Notes under the pieces: generated by a model
What the model was told of the DNA's origin: nothing
Databases searched by the model: none
What the model saw: the letters and a program-made list of their open reading frames with translations, nothing else
Program-made: the position numbers and the translations under genes
Assembly (NCBI RefSeq): GCF_022899355.1
Contig: NZ_JALJCK010000007.1
Span: 124,001 to 188,000 of the forward strand
Reading direction: 5' to 3'
Length of the DNA stretch: 64,000 bases
From: Shinella yambaruensis
GTDB taxonomy: Bacteria > Pseudomonadota > Alphaproteobacteria > Rhizobiales > Rhizobiaceae
Shown: piece after piece, positions 8,977-17,490 of the stretch
Layout: every line of letters begins with the position of its first letter
Position numbering within the stretch: position 1 is the first letter of the stretch

Positions 8977-10407
8977 TCAGGCGTCCGGCGGAATGAGGCG
9001 GCCCGGATTGAACAACCCCTTGGGGTCCAGGGCGGCTTTGACGGCGCGCATGAGCGCAAGGTCCGCGGGGCTCTTGTAGCGGGCCATTTCCTTCAGCGAG
9101 ACCTGTCCGACGCCGTGTTCGGCGCTGAACGTGCCGCCGAGCGCATGGGCGGCATCGTTGACCGCATGGCGGATCGTCTCGGCCAGCGCGTCGCGATCCT
9201 CCAGTTTATCCCACTGGTCGAAGGTGAAGAAGGGAATGAAGTGGACGTTGCCGTCGCCCATATGGCCGACGATGACCAGTTCGGCCTCCGGCGCGAGTGC
9301 CTTCACGGCGGCGCCGGCCTCGCGGATGAAGTCGGCTGTGGCGGAAACGGGCACGGCGCAATCGGTGGTGAGGCCGACGCCGCCCTTCTTGTTGGCTTCC
9401 GAAACGCTGTGGCGCAGTTCCCACATGGCTGCACGCTGGCTTTCGCTTGCGGCGATCACGGCATCCGTCACCAGACCGTCTTCGAACGCCCGGGCGAGAA
9501 GACCTTCAAGGGCGGCGTCAAGGTCGTCTTCGCCACCGGTGTCGGAAAGCTCGATCAGGAGGTGCCAGTCGTGCGCGGCCTCCAGCGGCGAGCGGCGCTG
9601 CGGCACATGGCGCACCACGAGGTCGAGCTGCTTGCGGTTCATCAGCTCGAAGCCGGAGAGTTTTGCGCCGCCCTGCTCCTGCACCCGCGTCAGCAGCCGC
9701 ACGGCGGCCTCGGGCTCGGCAAGGCCGGCCCAGGCGACGGCGTGGCGTGTCGGCAGCGGATGCAGCTTCAGAACGGCGGCGGTGACAATGCCGAGCGTGC
9801 CTTCCGAGCCGATGAAAAGCTGCTTCAGGTCGTAGCCGGTATTGTTCTTGCGCAGCGCGGTCAGGTTCGACCAGACGGTGCCGTCCGGCAGCACGGCTTC
9901 GAGGCCGAGCACGTTTTCGCGCGTATTGCCATAGCGCAGCACCGAGGTGCCGCCGGCATTGGTGGCGATGGTGCCGCCGATCTGGCAGGAACCTTCCGCG
10001 CCGAGGCTGACGGGATAGTAGCGGCCCGCCGCGCGCGCCGCCTCCTGCACATTGGCGAGCACGCAGCCCGCTTCCACTTCCATCGTGTTGTTGACCGGAT
10101 CGACCTTGCGGATGCGGCGCAGGCGCTCCAGCGCGACGATTACCGGCGCGGGGCCTTCGGCCGCCGGGACCGAGCCGCCGACGAGGCCCGTATTGCCGGC
10201 CTGGGGGAGAACCGGCACCCCATGCCGCGCGCAGCAGGCGACGATGCCGGCGACCTCTGCGGCATCGGCCGGGCGGGCGACGCACAGCGCCTTGCCACGA
10301 TACCGGCCGCGCCAGTCCTCCGTCGCGAAGGCCATCGCCGCCTCGTCGGTCAACACCGCGTCGGCGCCGATGAGGTCCGTGAGCTCTTCAATCAGGGTCT
10401 TGGTCAT
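8977..10407 (-). CDS. FAD-linked 2-hydroxyacid oxidase/dehydrogenase, GlcD/D-lactate dehydrogenase-type
   Basis: A 476-residue member of the vanillyl-alcohol-oxidase fold. The N-terminal FAD-binding PCMH domain has PVLPQAGNTGLVGGSVP and EGSCQIGGTIATNAGG, and the C-terminal FAD-oxidase domain has VGHMGDGNVHF and the closing TFSAEHGVGQ with LFNPGRL. It would oxidise a D-2-hydroxyacid (D-lactate, glycolate or D-2-hydroxyglutarate type) to the 2-oxoacid. First gene of the minus-strand operon. The ATG at 10407 follows GGGAAGA; an in-frame TTG four codons upstream is less likely. Confidence 0.9.
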   Translation of the reverse strand: MTKTLIEELTDLIGADAVLTDEAAMAFATEDWRGRYRGKALCVARPADAAEVAGIVACCARHGVPVLPQAGNTGLVGGSVPAAEGPAPVIVALERLRRIRKVDPVNNTMEVEAGCVLANVQEAARAAGRYYPVSLGAEGSCQIGGTIATNAGGTSVLRYGNTRENVLGLEAVLPDGTVWSNLTALRKNNTGYDLKQLFIGSEGTLGIVTAAVLKLHPLPTRHAVAWAGLAEPEAAVRLLTRVQEQGGAKLSGFELMNRKQLDLVVRHVPQRRSPLEAAHDWHLLIELSDTGGEDDLDAALEGLLARAFEDGLVTDAVIAASESQRAAMWELRHSVSEANKKGGVGLTTDCAVPVSATADFIREAGAAVKALAPEAELVIVGHMGDGNVHFIPFFTFDQWDKLEDRDALAETIRHAVNDAAHALGGTFSAEHGVGQVSLKEMARYKSPADLALMRAVKAALDPKGLFNPGRLIPPDA

Positions 10408-10443
10408 TGGTCTTCCCAAGTGATCGCATTTCGATTATAGTAA

Positions 10444-10479
10444 TTGAAATACGATAGACGATAATTGCCGGCCTGACAA
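10444..10479 (-). promoter_or_regulatory. Promoter with operator-like motif for the minus-strand oxidase/ABC operon
   Basis: On the minus strand, TTGTCA (10474-10479) and TATCGT (10451-10456) are separated by 17 bp, a reasonable sigma-70 pair 44 bp from the oxidase start. ATCGTATTTCAA (10444-10455) overlaps the -10 element. The same ATCGTATT core occurs in the facing promoter at 10562 and at 21077, suggesting a common repressor. Confidence 0.5.
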
Positions 10480-10541
10480 GACGCCGACTCGGCTTTCCGA
10501 AAACGAGGCGGAAAACGATCGTGGCGCGAGTCGATTTTGCG

Positions 10542-10573
10542 TTGACAGGTACGCGCAAGAAATCGTATTGAAA
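10542..10573 (+). promoter_or_regulatory. Promoter region with ATCGTATT motif upstream of the FMN oxidase gene
   Basis: TTGACA at 10542-10547 is followed 18 bp later by a weak -10 (TATTGA, 10566-10571). ATCGTATTGAAA spans 10562-10573 and matches the minus-strand motif in the same intergenic region. The gap (10408-10629) is AT-rich compared with the genes and appears to hold both divergent promoters. Confidence 0.45.
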
Positions 10574-10629
10574 TCCATATGAATTGCATTGTGATTATAT
10601 TTGATGCAGCCCAGAAATCCTGGTGAACC

Positions 10630-11778
10630 ATGAAGCCGCTCAACGTCGCCGATTACCGCCTGGCCGCAAAAAGGCGGCTTCCCCGCGGCATGTTCGAATA
10701 TATCGACCGCGGAACGGAGGATGAGGTCGGCCTCAGGGGCATCCGCAGCGCCCTCGACGCGACCCGGCTCAATCAGCACGTTCTCAACGACGTCTCCGCG
10801 CCCGATACCTCGACGGTGATCTTCGGGGAGACGCTGCCGCTGCCGGTCATCATCTCGCCGACGGCCGTCGCGGGTCTCGTCTGGCACGACGGCGAGGTGC
10901 AGCTTGCCCGCGCCGCGCGGGCGGCGGGCATTCCCTTCTGCGTGGCGACGCAGTCGATGACCTCCATGGAGGACATCGCGGCCGGCGCTGAAGGCGCCAA
11001 TCTCTGGTTCCAGCTCTATGTCTTCGAGGATCGCGGGCTGACGCGTGACCTCCTGCGGCGCGCCAAGGCCCTCGGCATCCGCAACCTGCTCTTCACCGCC
11101 GATACGCCCCGCTCGCCGAAGAAGGAGTGGAACACCCGCAACGGCTTCGGCATCCCGATCAAGCCGTCGCTGGCCGGCGGGCTCGATCTTCTCACCCATC
11201 CGCGCTGGTCGCTCGCCGTGATGGCGCGCTACGTGCTGACGACGGGCGTGCCGACCTATGCGCATTATCCGCCGGAATACCGCACCAGCATCACGCGCGC
11301 CGCCGTCTGGGACAATGTGAAGCTGGCGCGACGGCTGACCTGGGACGATTTCGCCGAGGTGCGCCGGGAATGGGACGGCAACCTCATCCTCAAGGGCGTG
11401 CTCTCCCCGGCCGATGCCGAACGCGCGCTGTCGCTCGGGGCCGATGGCGTCGTCGTCTCGTGCCATGGCGGACGCAATCTCGATTCCGCCCCGATGGCGC
11501 TCGACGCCCTGCCGAAGATCGCCGATGCGGTCGGAGGGCGCATGACGATCCTTGCCGACAGCGGCATCCGCCGCGGCAGCGACATCGTCAAATACATCGC
11601 CTCGGGCGCCGACGCCGTGCTCGTCGGCCGCGCGACCCTCTATGGAACGGCGGTGGGCGGCGAAAAGGGCGCGAAGGGCGTGATCGACATCCTCGCCGAG
11701 GAACTCGACCATTGCATGGCCTTCACGGGACGCTCGCGCCTGTCGGAGATCACGCGCGACGCGATCTGGCGGCCATAA
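10630..11778 (+). CDS. FMN-dependent alpha-hydroxyacid oxidase/dehydrogenase (LldD/glycolate oxidase family)
   Basis: A 382-residue TIM-barrel flavoenzyme that oxidises L-2-hydroxyacids to 2-oxoacids. Typical segments are MFEYIDRGTEDE (N-terminal), PVIISPTAVAGLVW, LWFQLYVFEDRG, the active-site lysine in LILKGVLSPADA, the catalytic histidine and arginine in SCHGGRNLD (usually SNHGGRQLD), and the FMN-phosphate site ILADSGIRRGSDIVKYIASG. It is transcribed away from the FAD-type hydroxyacid oxidase at 8977, so the locus could handle both stereoisomers of one hydroxyacid (inference). Substrate unknown. Confidence 0.9.
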   Translation: MKPLNVADYRLAAKRRLPRGMFEYIDRGTEDEVGLRGIRSALDATRLNQHVLNDVSAPDTSTVIFGETLPLPVIISPTAVAGLVWHDGEVQLARAARAAGIPFCVATQSMTSMEDIAAGAEGANLWFQLYVFEDRGLTRDLLRRAKALGIRNLLFTADTPRSPKKEWNTRNGFGIPIKPSLAGGLDLLTHPRWSLAVMARYVLTTGVPTYAHYPPEYRTSITRAAVWDNVKLARRLTWDDFAEVRREWDGNLILKGVLSPADAERALSLGADGVVVSCHGGRNLDSAPMALDALPKIADAVGGRMTILADSGIRRGSDIVKYIASGADAVLVGRATLYGTAVGGEKGAKGVIDILAEELDHCMAFTGRSRLSEITRDAIWRP

Positions 11779-11874
11779 TATCCGTCGTTCACACCTATCT
11801 GGCCTCGTCCCCTCGACGCGGTGCCGGCGGGCGGGCATTGTCGGCGGCCGGACGGAACGGGAGTGGATGGGCGC

Positions 11875-12663
11875 ATGGCGGAAGAGAAGAAGGATACGGA
11901 CGATCACCTGCTGGTGGGCAGCGTCGTCAAGGCGTTCCGCGTGCTGGAGGCGTTCGACCGTCCGCACCGCAGCATGGGTTTTTCCGAGATCTCCCGGGTG
12001 ACGGGCCTTGAGAAGAGCGCCGCGCAGCGCGCCGCCCATACGCTGTGGCGTCTCGGCTATCTCGAAAAGACGCCCGGCTCCGGCGAATACCGGCTGTCGC
12101 TGCGCTGTCAGGACATCGGCATGCGCTTTGCCGAGACGAACCGCATCGTCGAGGCGGTCGCGCCCTATATCTCGCTCCTGCGCCGCAAGACGCAGGCCTC
12201 CGTCAATCTCACCATGCTCGACGGCACGGAGACGGTCTTCGTGCAGCGCCACACGACCGTGGACATGCTCGGCAACAAGCTCGGCGTGCGCGCGCGCCTG
12301 CCCGCCTATTGCACGGCGACGGGCATCGCCATGCTCGCCCGGTTGCCGGACGACGAGGTGCGGGACGTGCTGGCACGCAGCGACCTCAGGCCGGTCATGC
12401 CGAACACGGTCTGGCAGACCGACAGGATCCTGGAGCGCATCGGCGAGACTCGCGCGCAACGCTACGCCTTTGGCGTGGAGGAGGACATGGCGAGCGACAT
12501 CACGCTCGCCTGCGGCTTCACCGATCCCGCGACCGGCGACGTCGCGGCGATCGGCCTTTCCTATTTCAGCGGCACGACGAGCGTCGAGGAGGTGCATGCC
12601 CAGGCGCGCGACCTGCTCGTTAGCGTGGTCGACAATCTTGCCGGCGAACTCGCCGGAAACTGA
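11875..12663 (+). CDS. IclR-family transcriptional regulator (second of three)
   Basis: A 262-residue regulator: helix-turn-helix domain (VVKAFRVLEAFDRP, then FSEISRVTGLEKSAAQRAAHTL) and the IclR ligand domain (LDGTETVFVQRHTTVDML; ARLPAYCTATGIAMLARL; LACGFTDPATGDVAAIGLSY). The ATG at 11875 is preferred to an in-frame GTG at 11821. It lies 96 bp after the FMN oxidase gene on the same strand and may repress that gene and the divergent operon. Confidence 0.9.
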   Translation: MAEEKKDTDDHLLVGSVVKAFRVLEAFDRPHRSMGFSEISRVTGLEKSAAQRAAHTLWRLGYLEKTPGSGEYRLSLRCQDIGMRFAETNRIVEAVAPYISLLRRKTQASVNLTMLDGTETVFVQRHTTVDMLGNKLGVRARLPAYCTATGIAMLARLPDDEVRDVLARSDLRPVMPNTVWQTDRILERIGETRAQRYAFGVEEDMASDITLACGFTDPATGDVAAIGLSYFSGTTSVEEVHAQARDLLVSVVDNLAGELAGN

Positions 12664-12726
12664 CGGCGCTTTTTCTCTTTTTTTGCGATGAATGGCTCAA
12701 GAAGGAAGGATTCTGTCGCGCGTTAT

Positions 12727-12743
12727 TAATTACAATGTAATTA
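12727..12743. promoter_or_regulatory. AT-rich 17-bp palindrome upstream of the aapJ-like gene
   Basis: TAATTAC and GTAATTA are exact inverted arms around a 3-nt centre, and a further GTAATTT half-site follows within about 20 bp. The 190-bp gap 12664-12853 is markedly AT-rich and should contain the promoter of the binding-protein gene; the palindrome is a candidate operator. No other element was recognised there. Confidence 0.45.
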
Positions 12744-12853
12744 TCAAGAAATGGATTGTAATTTATCCGATTTGTTATACGATCAGCGTGTGGGGAGAGG
12801 GCGTGCGAAAGCGCCCATGAACCGAAAATCCAGGACAACAAGGGAACTGCGCT

Positions 12854-13882
12854 GTGAAGAAAATCGCGATGTGGGGCGCTGCCTGCTGGGCGGTGCTGGC
12901 TGTGGCGGGTGTTGCCTCGGCGGGCACGCTGGAGGACGTCAAAACCAATGGTATTCTCAAATGCGGTGTGACCACCGGCAATGCCGGTTTCTCCGCGCCG
13001 GACGAGAAGGGCGAGTGGGAAGGCTTCGACGTCGACCTCTGCCGGGCTGTCGCCGCCGCCGTGCTGGGCGATCCGACGAAGGTGCAGTTCACGCCGCTTT
13101 CGGCGAAGGACCGCTTTCCGGCGCTTCAATCCGGCGAGATCGACATCCTGTCGCGCCAGACGACCTGGGTGCTGAGCCGCGAGGCGAGCCTCGGCTTCCT
13201 CTTCGGGGCGGTGACCTATTACGACGGCCAGGGCTTTCTCATCAACAGCAAGAAGATGCCCGACGTGACCTCCGCGCTCGGCCTTTCCGGCGCGACGATC
13301 TGCCTGCTGGCCGGTACGACGACGGAACTGAACCTTGCCGACTATTTCAAGGCGAACAACCTGGAATATTCGCCGCTGGTCTTCGAGAAGATCGAGGAGG
13401 CCAAGTCCGCCTATGACAGCGGCCGCTGCGACGTCTATTCCGACGACCAGTCGAACCTCTACAGCGCCCGCCTGTCGCTGTCGGCCCCGGCCGAGCATGC
13501 GGTCCTGCCGGAGATCATCTCGAAGGAGCCGCTCGGCCCCGTCGTGCGCCAGGGCGACGACCGCTGGTTCAACATCGTGAAGTGGACGCATTTCGCCATG
13601 GTGCAGGCCGAGGAGTTCGGCATCACCCAGGCCAATGTCGAGGAGATGAAGACCTCGCCCAATCCGGAGGTCAAGCGCCTGCTCGGCATGGAAGCCGACG
13701 CGAAGCTGGGCACCGACCTCGGCCTGACCGAGGACTGGGTGGTGCGCATCGTCAAGGCCGTCGGCAATTACGGCGAGGTGTTCGACCGCAATATCGGCTC
13801 GGGCAGCCCGCTCAAGATCGCCCGCGGCCTGAACGGGCTGTGGACCGACCACGGCCTGCAATACGCCATGCCCGTGCGCTGA
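12854..13882 (+). CDS. Orphan amino acid-binding protein, AapJ/BztA-type
   Basis: A 342-residue periplasmic protein with a Sec signal peptide (cleavage near VASAG) and the family 3 pattern typical of the general L-amino acid binding protein AapJ: LKCGVTTGNAGFSAPDEKG, WEGFDVDLCRAVAAAVLGD, DILSRQTTWVLSREASLG, and VYSDDQSNLYSARL. It starts with GTG. No cognate permease or ATPase gene is adjacent; the next gene is the convergent proC. It therefore probably feeds an Aap-type transporter encoded elsewhere. Confidence 0.9.
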   Translation: MKKIAMWGAACWAVLAVAGVASAGTLEDVKTNGILKCGVTTGNAGFSAPDEKGEWEGFDVDLCRAVAAAVLGDPTKVQFTPLSAKDRFPALQSGEIDILSRQTTWVLSREASLGFLFGAVTYYDGQGFLINSKKMPDVTSALGLSGATICLLAGTTTELNLADYFKANNLEYSPLVFEKIEEAKSAYDSGRCDVYSDDQSNLYSARLSLSAPAEHAVLPEIISKEPLGPVVRQGDDRWFNIVKWTHFAMVQAEEFGITQANVEEMKTSPNPEVKRLLGMEADAKLGTDLGLTEDWVVRIVKAVGNYGEVFDRNIGSGSPLKIARGLNGLWTDHGLQYAMPVR

Positions 13883-13894
13883 ACGCCTATGATC

Positions 13895-13920
13895 GCCGGA
13901 GGCGGGCGACCGCCTCCGGC
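13895..13920. terminator. Hairpin terminator between aapJ-like gene and proC
   Basis: An 11-bp perfect GC stem (13895-13905 with 13910-13920) and a 4-nt loop, 12 bp after the binding-protein stop and 12 bp before the proC stop, so it can serve both convergent genes. Confidence 0.75.
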
Positions 13921-13932
13921 AGCGTCCGGCTT

Positions 13933-14769
13933 TCAGGCGGATATATTTCCGGCAAGCTCGACCGCGCGCCGATGCGCTGCCACCGCCGCCTTGCGCATCA
14001 CGTCCCGCAGCCCCTCGTCCCCCATCAGGACGGTCAAAGCCGCCTCCGTCGTGCCGCCGGGGCTGGTGACCTGCCGGCGCAGGTCGGACGGCGGCGTGCC
14101 CGTTGCCATGGCCAGGGCGCCGGCTCCCTCGACCGTTTCCCTGGCCAGGGCCAGGGCGAGGGGGGCGGGAAGACCCAGGTTTACGCCGGCGTCGGCGAGG
14201 CATTCGATGAAATGGAAGACATAGGCGGGACCGGAGCCGGAAATGGCGGTCGCCGCGTCTATCGCCGCTTCGCTTTCCACCCGGTGCACCGTCCCGTTCG
14301 CCGACAAAAGCCCCGTCACACTCGCGATCTGCGCCGCGCTCGCCCGTTCGTTCGCGCAAAGGACGATGGATCCCTTGCCGATGGCCGCAGGCGTGTTCGG
14401 CATGGCCCGGACGATCGCAACCTCGCCGAGGCCGGCCGCGATGGAGGCCAGCGGAATGCCGGCGGCGATGCTGACGGTGACACCCTCGGCCACATGCGGC
14501 CGATAGGCCGGCAGCGCCGCGGCCATGACCTGCGGCTTGACGGCGAATATCGCGAGCGCGGCCTTGAAGCCGGGTTCGAGCGTTTCCGTCGAGACATGGG
14601 TCCTGACCCCGAGCGCGCCGGCCTCCTCGCGCAGCGAAACGGCCGGCTCGACGACATGGACCGCGTCGGCGCAGATGAAGCCCGCGTCCAGCCAGCCCCG
14701 CAGCATCGCGCGGCCCATATTGCCGCATCCGACCAGCAGCAGCGGGCCGCTCATGGTATTGTCGTCCAT
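13933..14769 (-). CDS. proC: Pyrroline-5-carboxylate reductase
   Basis: Catalyses the last step of proline synthesis, NAD(P)H-dependent reduction of pyrroline-5-carboxylate. The Rossmann start is LLLVGCGNMGRAMLRGWLDAG, followed by AVKPQVM, VRAMPNTPAAIGKG, the family signature around AISGSGPAYVFHFIE, and VTSPGGTTEAAL. About 278 residues, standard. The ATG at 14769 lies one base from the stop of the upstream ADC-like gene (TGATATG), implying translational coupling; ATG 14754 is an alternative. A core proC normally exists elsewhere, so this may be a second copy acting on an analogue of pyrroline-5-carboxylate. Confidence 0.92.
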   Translation of the reverse strand: MDDNTMSGPLLLVGCGNMGRAMLRGWLDAGFICADAVHVVEPAVSLREEAGALGVRTHVSTETLEPGFKAALAIFAVKPQVMAAALPAYRPHVAEGVTVSIAAGIPLASIAAGLGEVAIVRAMPNTPAAIGKGSIVLCANERASAAQIASVTGLLSANGTVHRVESEAAIDAATAISGSGPAYVFHFIECLADAGVNLGLPAPLALALARETVEGAGALAMATGTPPSDLRRQVTSPGGTTEAALTVLMGDEGLRDVMRKAAVAAHRRAVELAGNISA

Positions 14770-14770
14770 A

Positions 14771-15535
14771 TCAGGTCTCCGTCGCCGGAACGCCGTTGAC
14801 CACAAGATCGGCAATGGTCTTGCCCCAGCCGTTCTCTTCCGTGGCGAAGAAATCGCCGACGACATAGCTGGCGGCCAGCACCGTCACGGGGCCGAGCGGG
14901 CCGATCGGATCGGTGGGAAGCGAACCGAGCGACACCGCCGCCGAGCCCCAGCGGCAGGAGGTCAGGCGGAAATCCGGCGAGGTGTCGCGGGCGATCACCC
15001 GCTTGTTGAGGATCATGCCGTCCGGCGCGGGCTGGATGTGGATGTTGAGATGCGGCGTGGTCTTCAGCGGCTCCGTCTCCGTCCCGTCGAAACGGCAGTC
15101 GATGGCGATGAGCGGCACGCCGTGGCGCACGACGCGCGCGCTCGCGCCGCCGTCCTTCTCCTCCAGCGTGATCGTGCCGAATTTTTTCGGATAGCCCCAG
15201 AGGTCGCGGCCGGCGGCGATGGCGGCGTCGTTGTCCTCGTATTCGAACAGGAAATAGCCACCCTCGCGCTCGCCGAAACGAACGGGAATGACGATGCCCG
15301 CATCCATGAAGGGCGCCTTGCGGCAGTTGGTGAAGTCGGAAACGTAGACGAGGAACCGGTCGCCGTTCAGCGTGAAGGGCGTGTTTTCCAGATACTGGCT
15401 GAGGATGGCCGGATCGCCTTGGCAGATCGCGTTGAGGCTGCGGTTGCCGGGGCATTCGTAGGGTACGAACGGATCGGGAATCAGGGGAGCCTGGAGCGGC
15501 ATGTTGTTGCCGTTCTGAAGGGGGATGCGATTCAT
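14771..15535 (-). CDS. Acetoacetate decarboxylase-like protein (paralogue 1)
   Basis: A 254-residue ADC-superfamily protein. The active-site signature GRDLWGYPKKFG contains the Lys-Lys pair, of which the first forms the Schiff base in ADC. The preceding strand FMDAGIVIPVRFGEREGGYF aligns with the substrate pocket; an Asp stands where clostridial ADC has Glu. It may decarboxylate a 3-oxoacid, or carry out aldol/dehydratase chemistry like other superfamily members. Translationally coupled to proC and divergent from paralogue 2 at 15803. Confidence 0.82.
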   Translation of the reverse strand: MNRIPLQNGNNMPLQAPLIPDPFVPYECPGNRSLNAICQGDPAILSQYLENTPFTLNGDRFLVYVSDFTNCRKAPFMDAGIVIPVRFGEREGGYFLFEYEDNDAAIAAGRDLWGYPKKFGTITLEEKDGGASARVVRHGVPLIAIDCRFDGTETEPLKTTPHLNIHIQPAPDGMILNKRVIARDTSPDFRLTSCRWGSAAVSLGSLPTDPIGPLGPVTVLAASYVVGDFFATEENGWGKTIADLVVNGVPATET

Positions 15536-15579
15536 GGCGGTCCTCTCGGTAGTGCGTGAAGGAATATTTTAGAAAATTC

Positions 15580-15592
15580 ATTTCTGTGAAAT
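15580..15592. promoter_or_regulatory. Inverted repeat in the divergent ADC-like intergenic region
   Basis: ATTTC and GAAAT flank a 3-nt centre (ATTTCTGTGAAAT). The 267-bp gap 15536-15802 is AT-rich, carries the promoters of both divergent ADC-like genes and has further GAAAT-type half-sites near 15772 and 15786. Candidate regulator site only. Confidence 0.35.
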
Positions 15593-15802
15593 TGATATAG
15601 GGGACTTTCGTATCGTCAAGCGATTTCCGCGGCTGCCAGCACTTGGAAGAGCGTAAATCCCAAGCCTTATTTCCTGCCGGGAATCGAAATAATGTATTCT
15701 GATCAGTTGGATATGAAGAGTTCGAGCGGCTTGGCGGAAAGCCTGCTTGACAGAATTTCAAAATTGATCTGAAATGTTAGTGCAATGAAATTTTGAACGG
15801 CT

Positions 15803-16552
15803 GTGAGCGACATGAAACCGTACGACCCCCTGCAATTCTGGAATTTCCTGCGCTTCGGCCCGGGCAATGTCACCTATGCCTGCCCCGGCCTGAAGACGCT
15901 CTCGGTCTATTGCCGGGGCGCGCGCGCGCAGATGGAGCGCCTTCTGGACCCGCTGCCCTTCGAACTGGCGGATGACCGCTTCGTCGTCTCCATCGCCGAT
16001 TTCGGCAACAATTCCGGCCGCACCTATTTCGACGCCGCGGTCATCCTGCCGGTCCGCTACGGCGAGCATGTCGGCGGCACCTATTATTTCGAATACGAGG
16101 ACAAGCACACGACCGTCGCCGGCGGGCGGGAGCTGTGGGGGTATCCCAAGCATTTCGCCCGGATCGAACTGGAAGAGACGGCGACCGGCATGCGCGGCAG
16201 GACCTCGCTCTACGACGACGTCATGTTCGAGATCGCGGTGGATTTCGACCCGTCGGTGAGCCGCGAGGCCTGGGCGGACCTGCGCCTCTTCCCGCACTAC
16301 CAGGTGCGTGCCGTACCTGAGGTCAACGGGCCGGGTTTCCAGACCTTCGACATCATCAGCCGCAACACCATCAAGGATTACAAGCTGACGGAGCGCAAGG
16401 TCGGTCGCGGCCGCGTTTCCCTCGGCCCGACGATTTCGGTCGGCGAGGAACGGCTGCGGATCGCCGAGGTGCTCGGCGCCGAATATACGGTGGGCGATTT
16501 CGCCTCGACGCCGGAAAATGGCGTGCCGACCGTCGTCGCGTCGCTCGTTTGA
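15803..16552 (+). CDS. Acetoacetate decarboxylase-like protein (paralogue 2, altered catalytic pair)
   Basis: A 249-residue ADC-superfamily protein related to paralogue 1 (shared DRFVVSIADF and YFDAAVILPVRYGE-type segments). The signature reads GRELWGYPKHFARIE: the Schiff-base lysine is kept but the second lysine, conserved in true ADC, is histidine. The region corresponding to the DNEP loop is DKHT, so an acidic residue is lost too. A changed reaction is likely, for example pyruvate-type aldol condensation or dehydration (inference). The start may be GTG 15803 or ATG 15812. It lies 80 bp upstream of an amino acid-type binding protein gene. Confidence 0.8.
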   Translation: MSDMKPYDPLQFWNFLRFGPGNVTYACPGLKTLSVYCRGARAQMERLLDPLPFELADDRFVVSIADFGNNSGRTYFDAAVILPVRYGEHVGGTYYFEYEDKHTTVAGGRELWGYPKHFARIELEETATGMRGRTSLYDDVMFEIAVDFDPSVSREAWADLRLFPHYQVRAVPEVNGPGFQTFDIISRNTIKDYKLTERKVGRGRVSLGPTISVGEERLRIAEVLGAEYTVGDFASTPENGVPTVVASLV

Positions 16553-16564
16553 CGCATTTGCGGC

Positions 16565-16590
16565 GCCGGATCCGGTTTTGCGGATCCGGC
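16565..16590 (+). terminator. Hairpin between ADC-like gene 2 and the ABC importer
   Basis: A 10-bp perfect stem (16565-16574 with 16581-16590) with loop GTTTTG, 12 bp after the stop codon. It may lower read-through into the following transporter genes. Confidence 0.6.
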
Positions 16591-16632
16591 ACCGATACCC
16601 GATAAAGCTCGACCAAAAAGGGGAATCACGAC

Positions 16633-17490
16633 ATGAGCAAGGTATCCATCAAGACACTCCTGGCCTCGGCCGTCTTCGCCGTGCTGGCGGCAGCGCTGCC
16701 GGCAAAGGCCGAAACGGCGGCGTTCGGCCGCTGCGAATTGAAGGAGGGCGCCGCCAAGCACGCGTTGAGCCCGGCCCATGAGGGCGTGCTGACCATCGCC
16801 GTGCCGCTGCCCTCGCCGCAGGCCTACCAGGGCAACACGCCGGAAACCATCGACGGCGGCTATCTCTATTGCCTCGGCGCGGAGATCGCCAGCCGTGGCG
16901 GCATCGGCAAGATCGTCGTCAAGAACGCCTCGTTCGAGTCCCTCGTGACGGGCAAGGCGTCCGATTTCGACATGTCGATCTGGGATCTCTTCCCCACCGA
17001 CGAACGCAAGAAGTCGGTCGATTTCTCCGGCAGCTACCGCTTCACCGATACCGGCGTGATCGCCAAGGCCGGCAGCGACGTGACGGCGAAGACGCTGGGC
17101 GCCAAGCGCATCGGCGTGCTGCTCGGCTCGGTGCAGGAGAAATTCGTGCGCGAGAAGCTGAAGCCGACCGGGGACCTGCGCATCTTCCAGTCGAATGACG
17201 ATATGTGGGCGGCGCTGATGGCCAACCAGATCGACGCGGCGCTGGCCGATACGGAAACGGCGCTGCCGCGCGCCACCGCCTCGAACGGCGCGCTGAAGGT
17301 GTTCGGCCGCTATCCGATCGGCGGGGACGTCGCGATCCTCTTCCCCAAGGGCTCCGCCAATGTCGCGCCCACCGATGCGATCCTGGCTGACATGCGCGCC
17401 GACGGCTCGCTTCAGGCGATCGAGGTCAAGTGGCTGGCGCCGATCCTCGGCGCGCCGGTGTCGAGCATCGAAGAGTGGACCACCGAATGA
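16633..17490 (+). CDS. Periplasmic family 3-type solute-binding protein
   Basis: A 285-residue protein with a Sec signal peptide (cleavage after AKAE region, near residue 28). The mature protein resembles polar amino acid-binding proteins: GVLTIAVPLPSP, DGGYLYCLGAEIASRGGI, FDMSIWDLFPTDERKKSVDFS, GVLLGSVQEKFVREKL and IDAALADTETALPRA. Its stop codon overlaps the start of the permease gene (ATGA), confirming an operon. Ligand unknown. Confidence 0.85.
   Translation: MSKVSIKTLLASAVFAVLAAALPAKAETAAFGRCELKEGAAKHALSPAHEGVLTIAVPLPSPQAYQGNTPETIDGGYLYCLGAEIASRGGIGKIVVKNASFESLVTGKASDFDMSIWDLFPTDERKKSVDFSGSYRFTDTGVIAKAGSDVTAKTLGAKRIGVLLGSVQEKFVREKLKPTGDLRIFQSNDDMWAALMANQIDAALADTETALPRATASNGALKVFGRYPIGGDVAILFPKGSANVAPTDAILADMRADGSLQAIEVKWLAPILGAPVSSIEEWTTE

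Noticed and set aside
10435..12597. 720-codon open frame on the minus strand across the FMN oxidase and iclR genes
   Set aside because: It lies opposite two clear genes, is Arg/His/Asp-rich without domains and spans their promoters; typical antisense artefact of GC-rich DNA.
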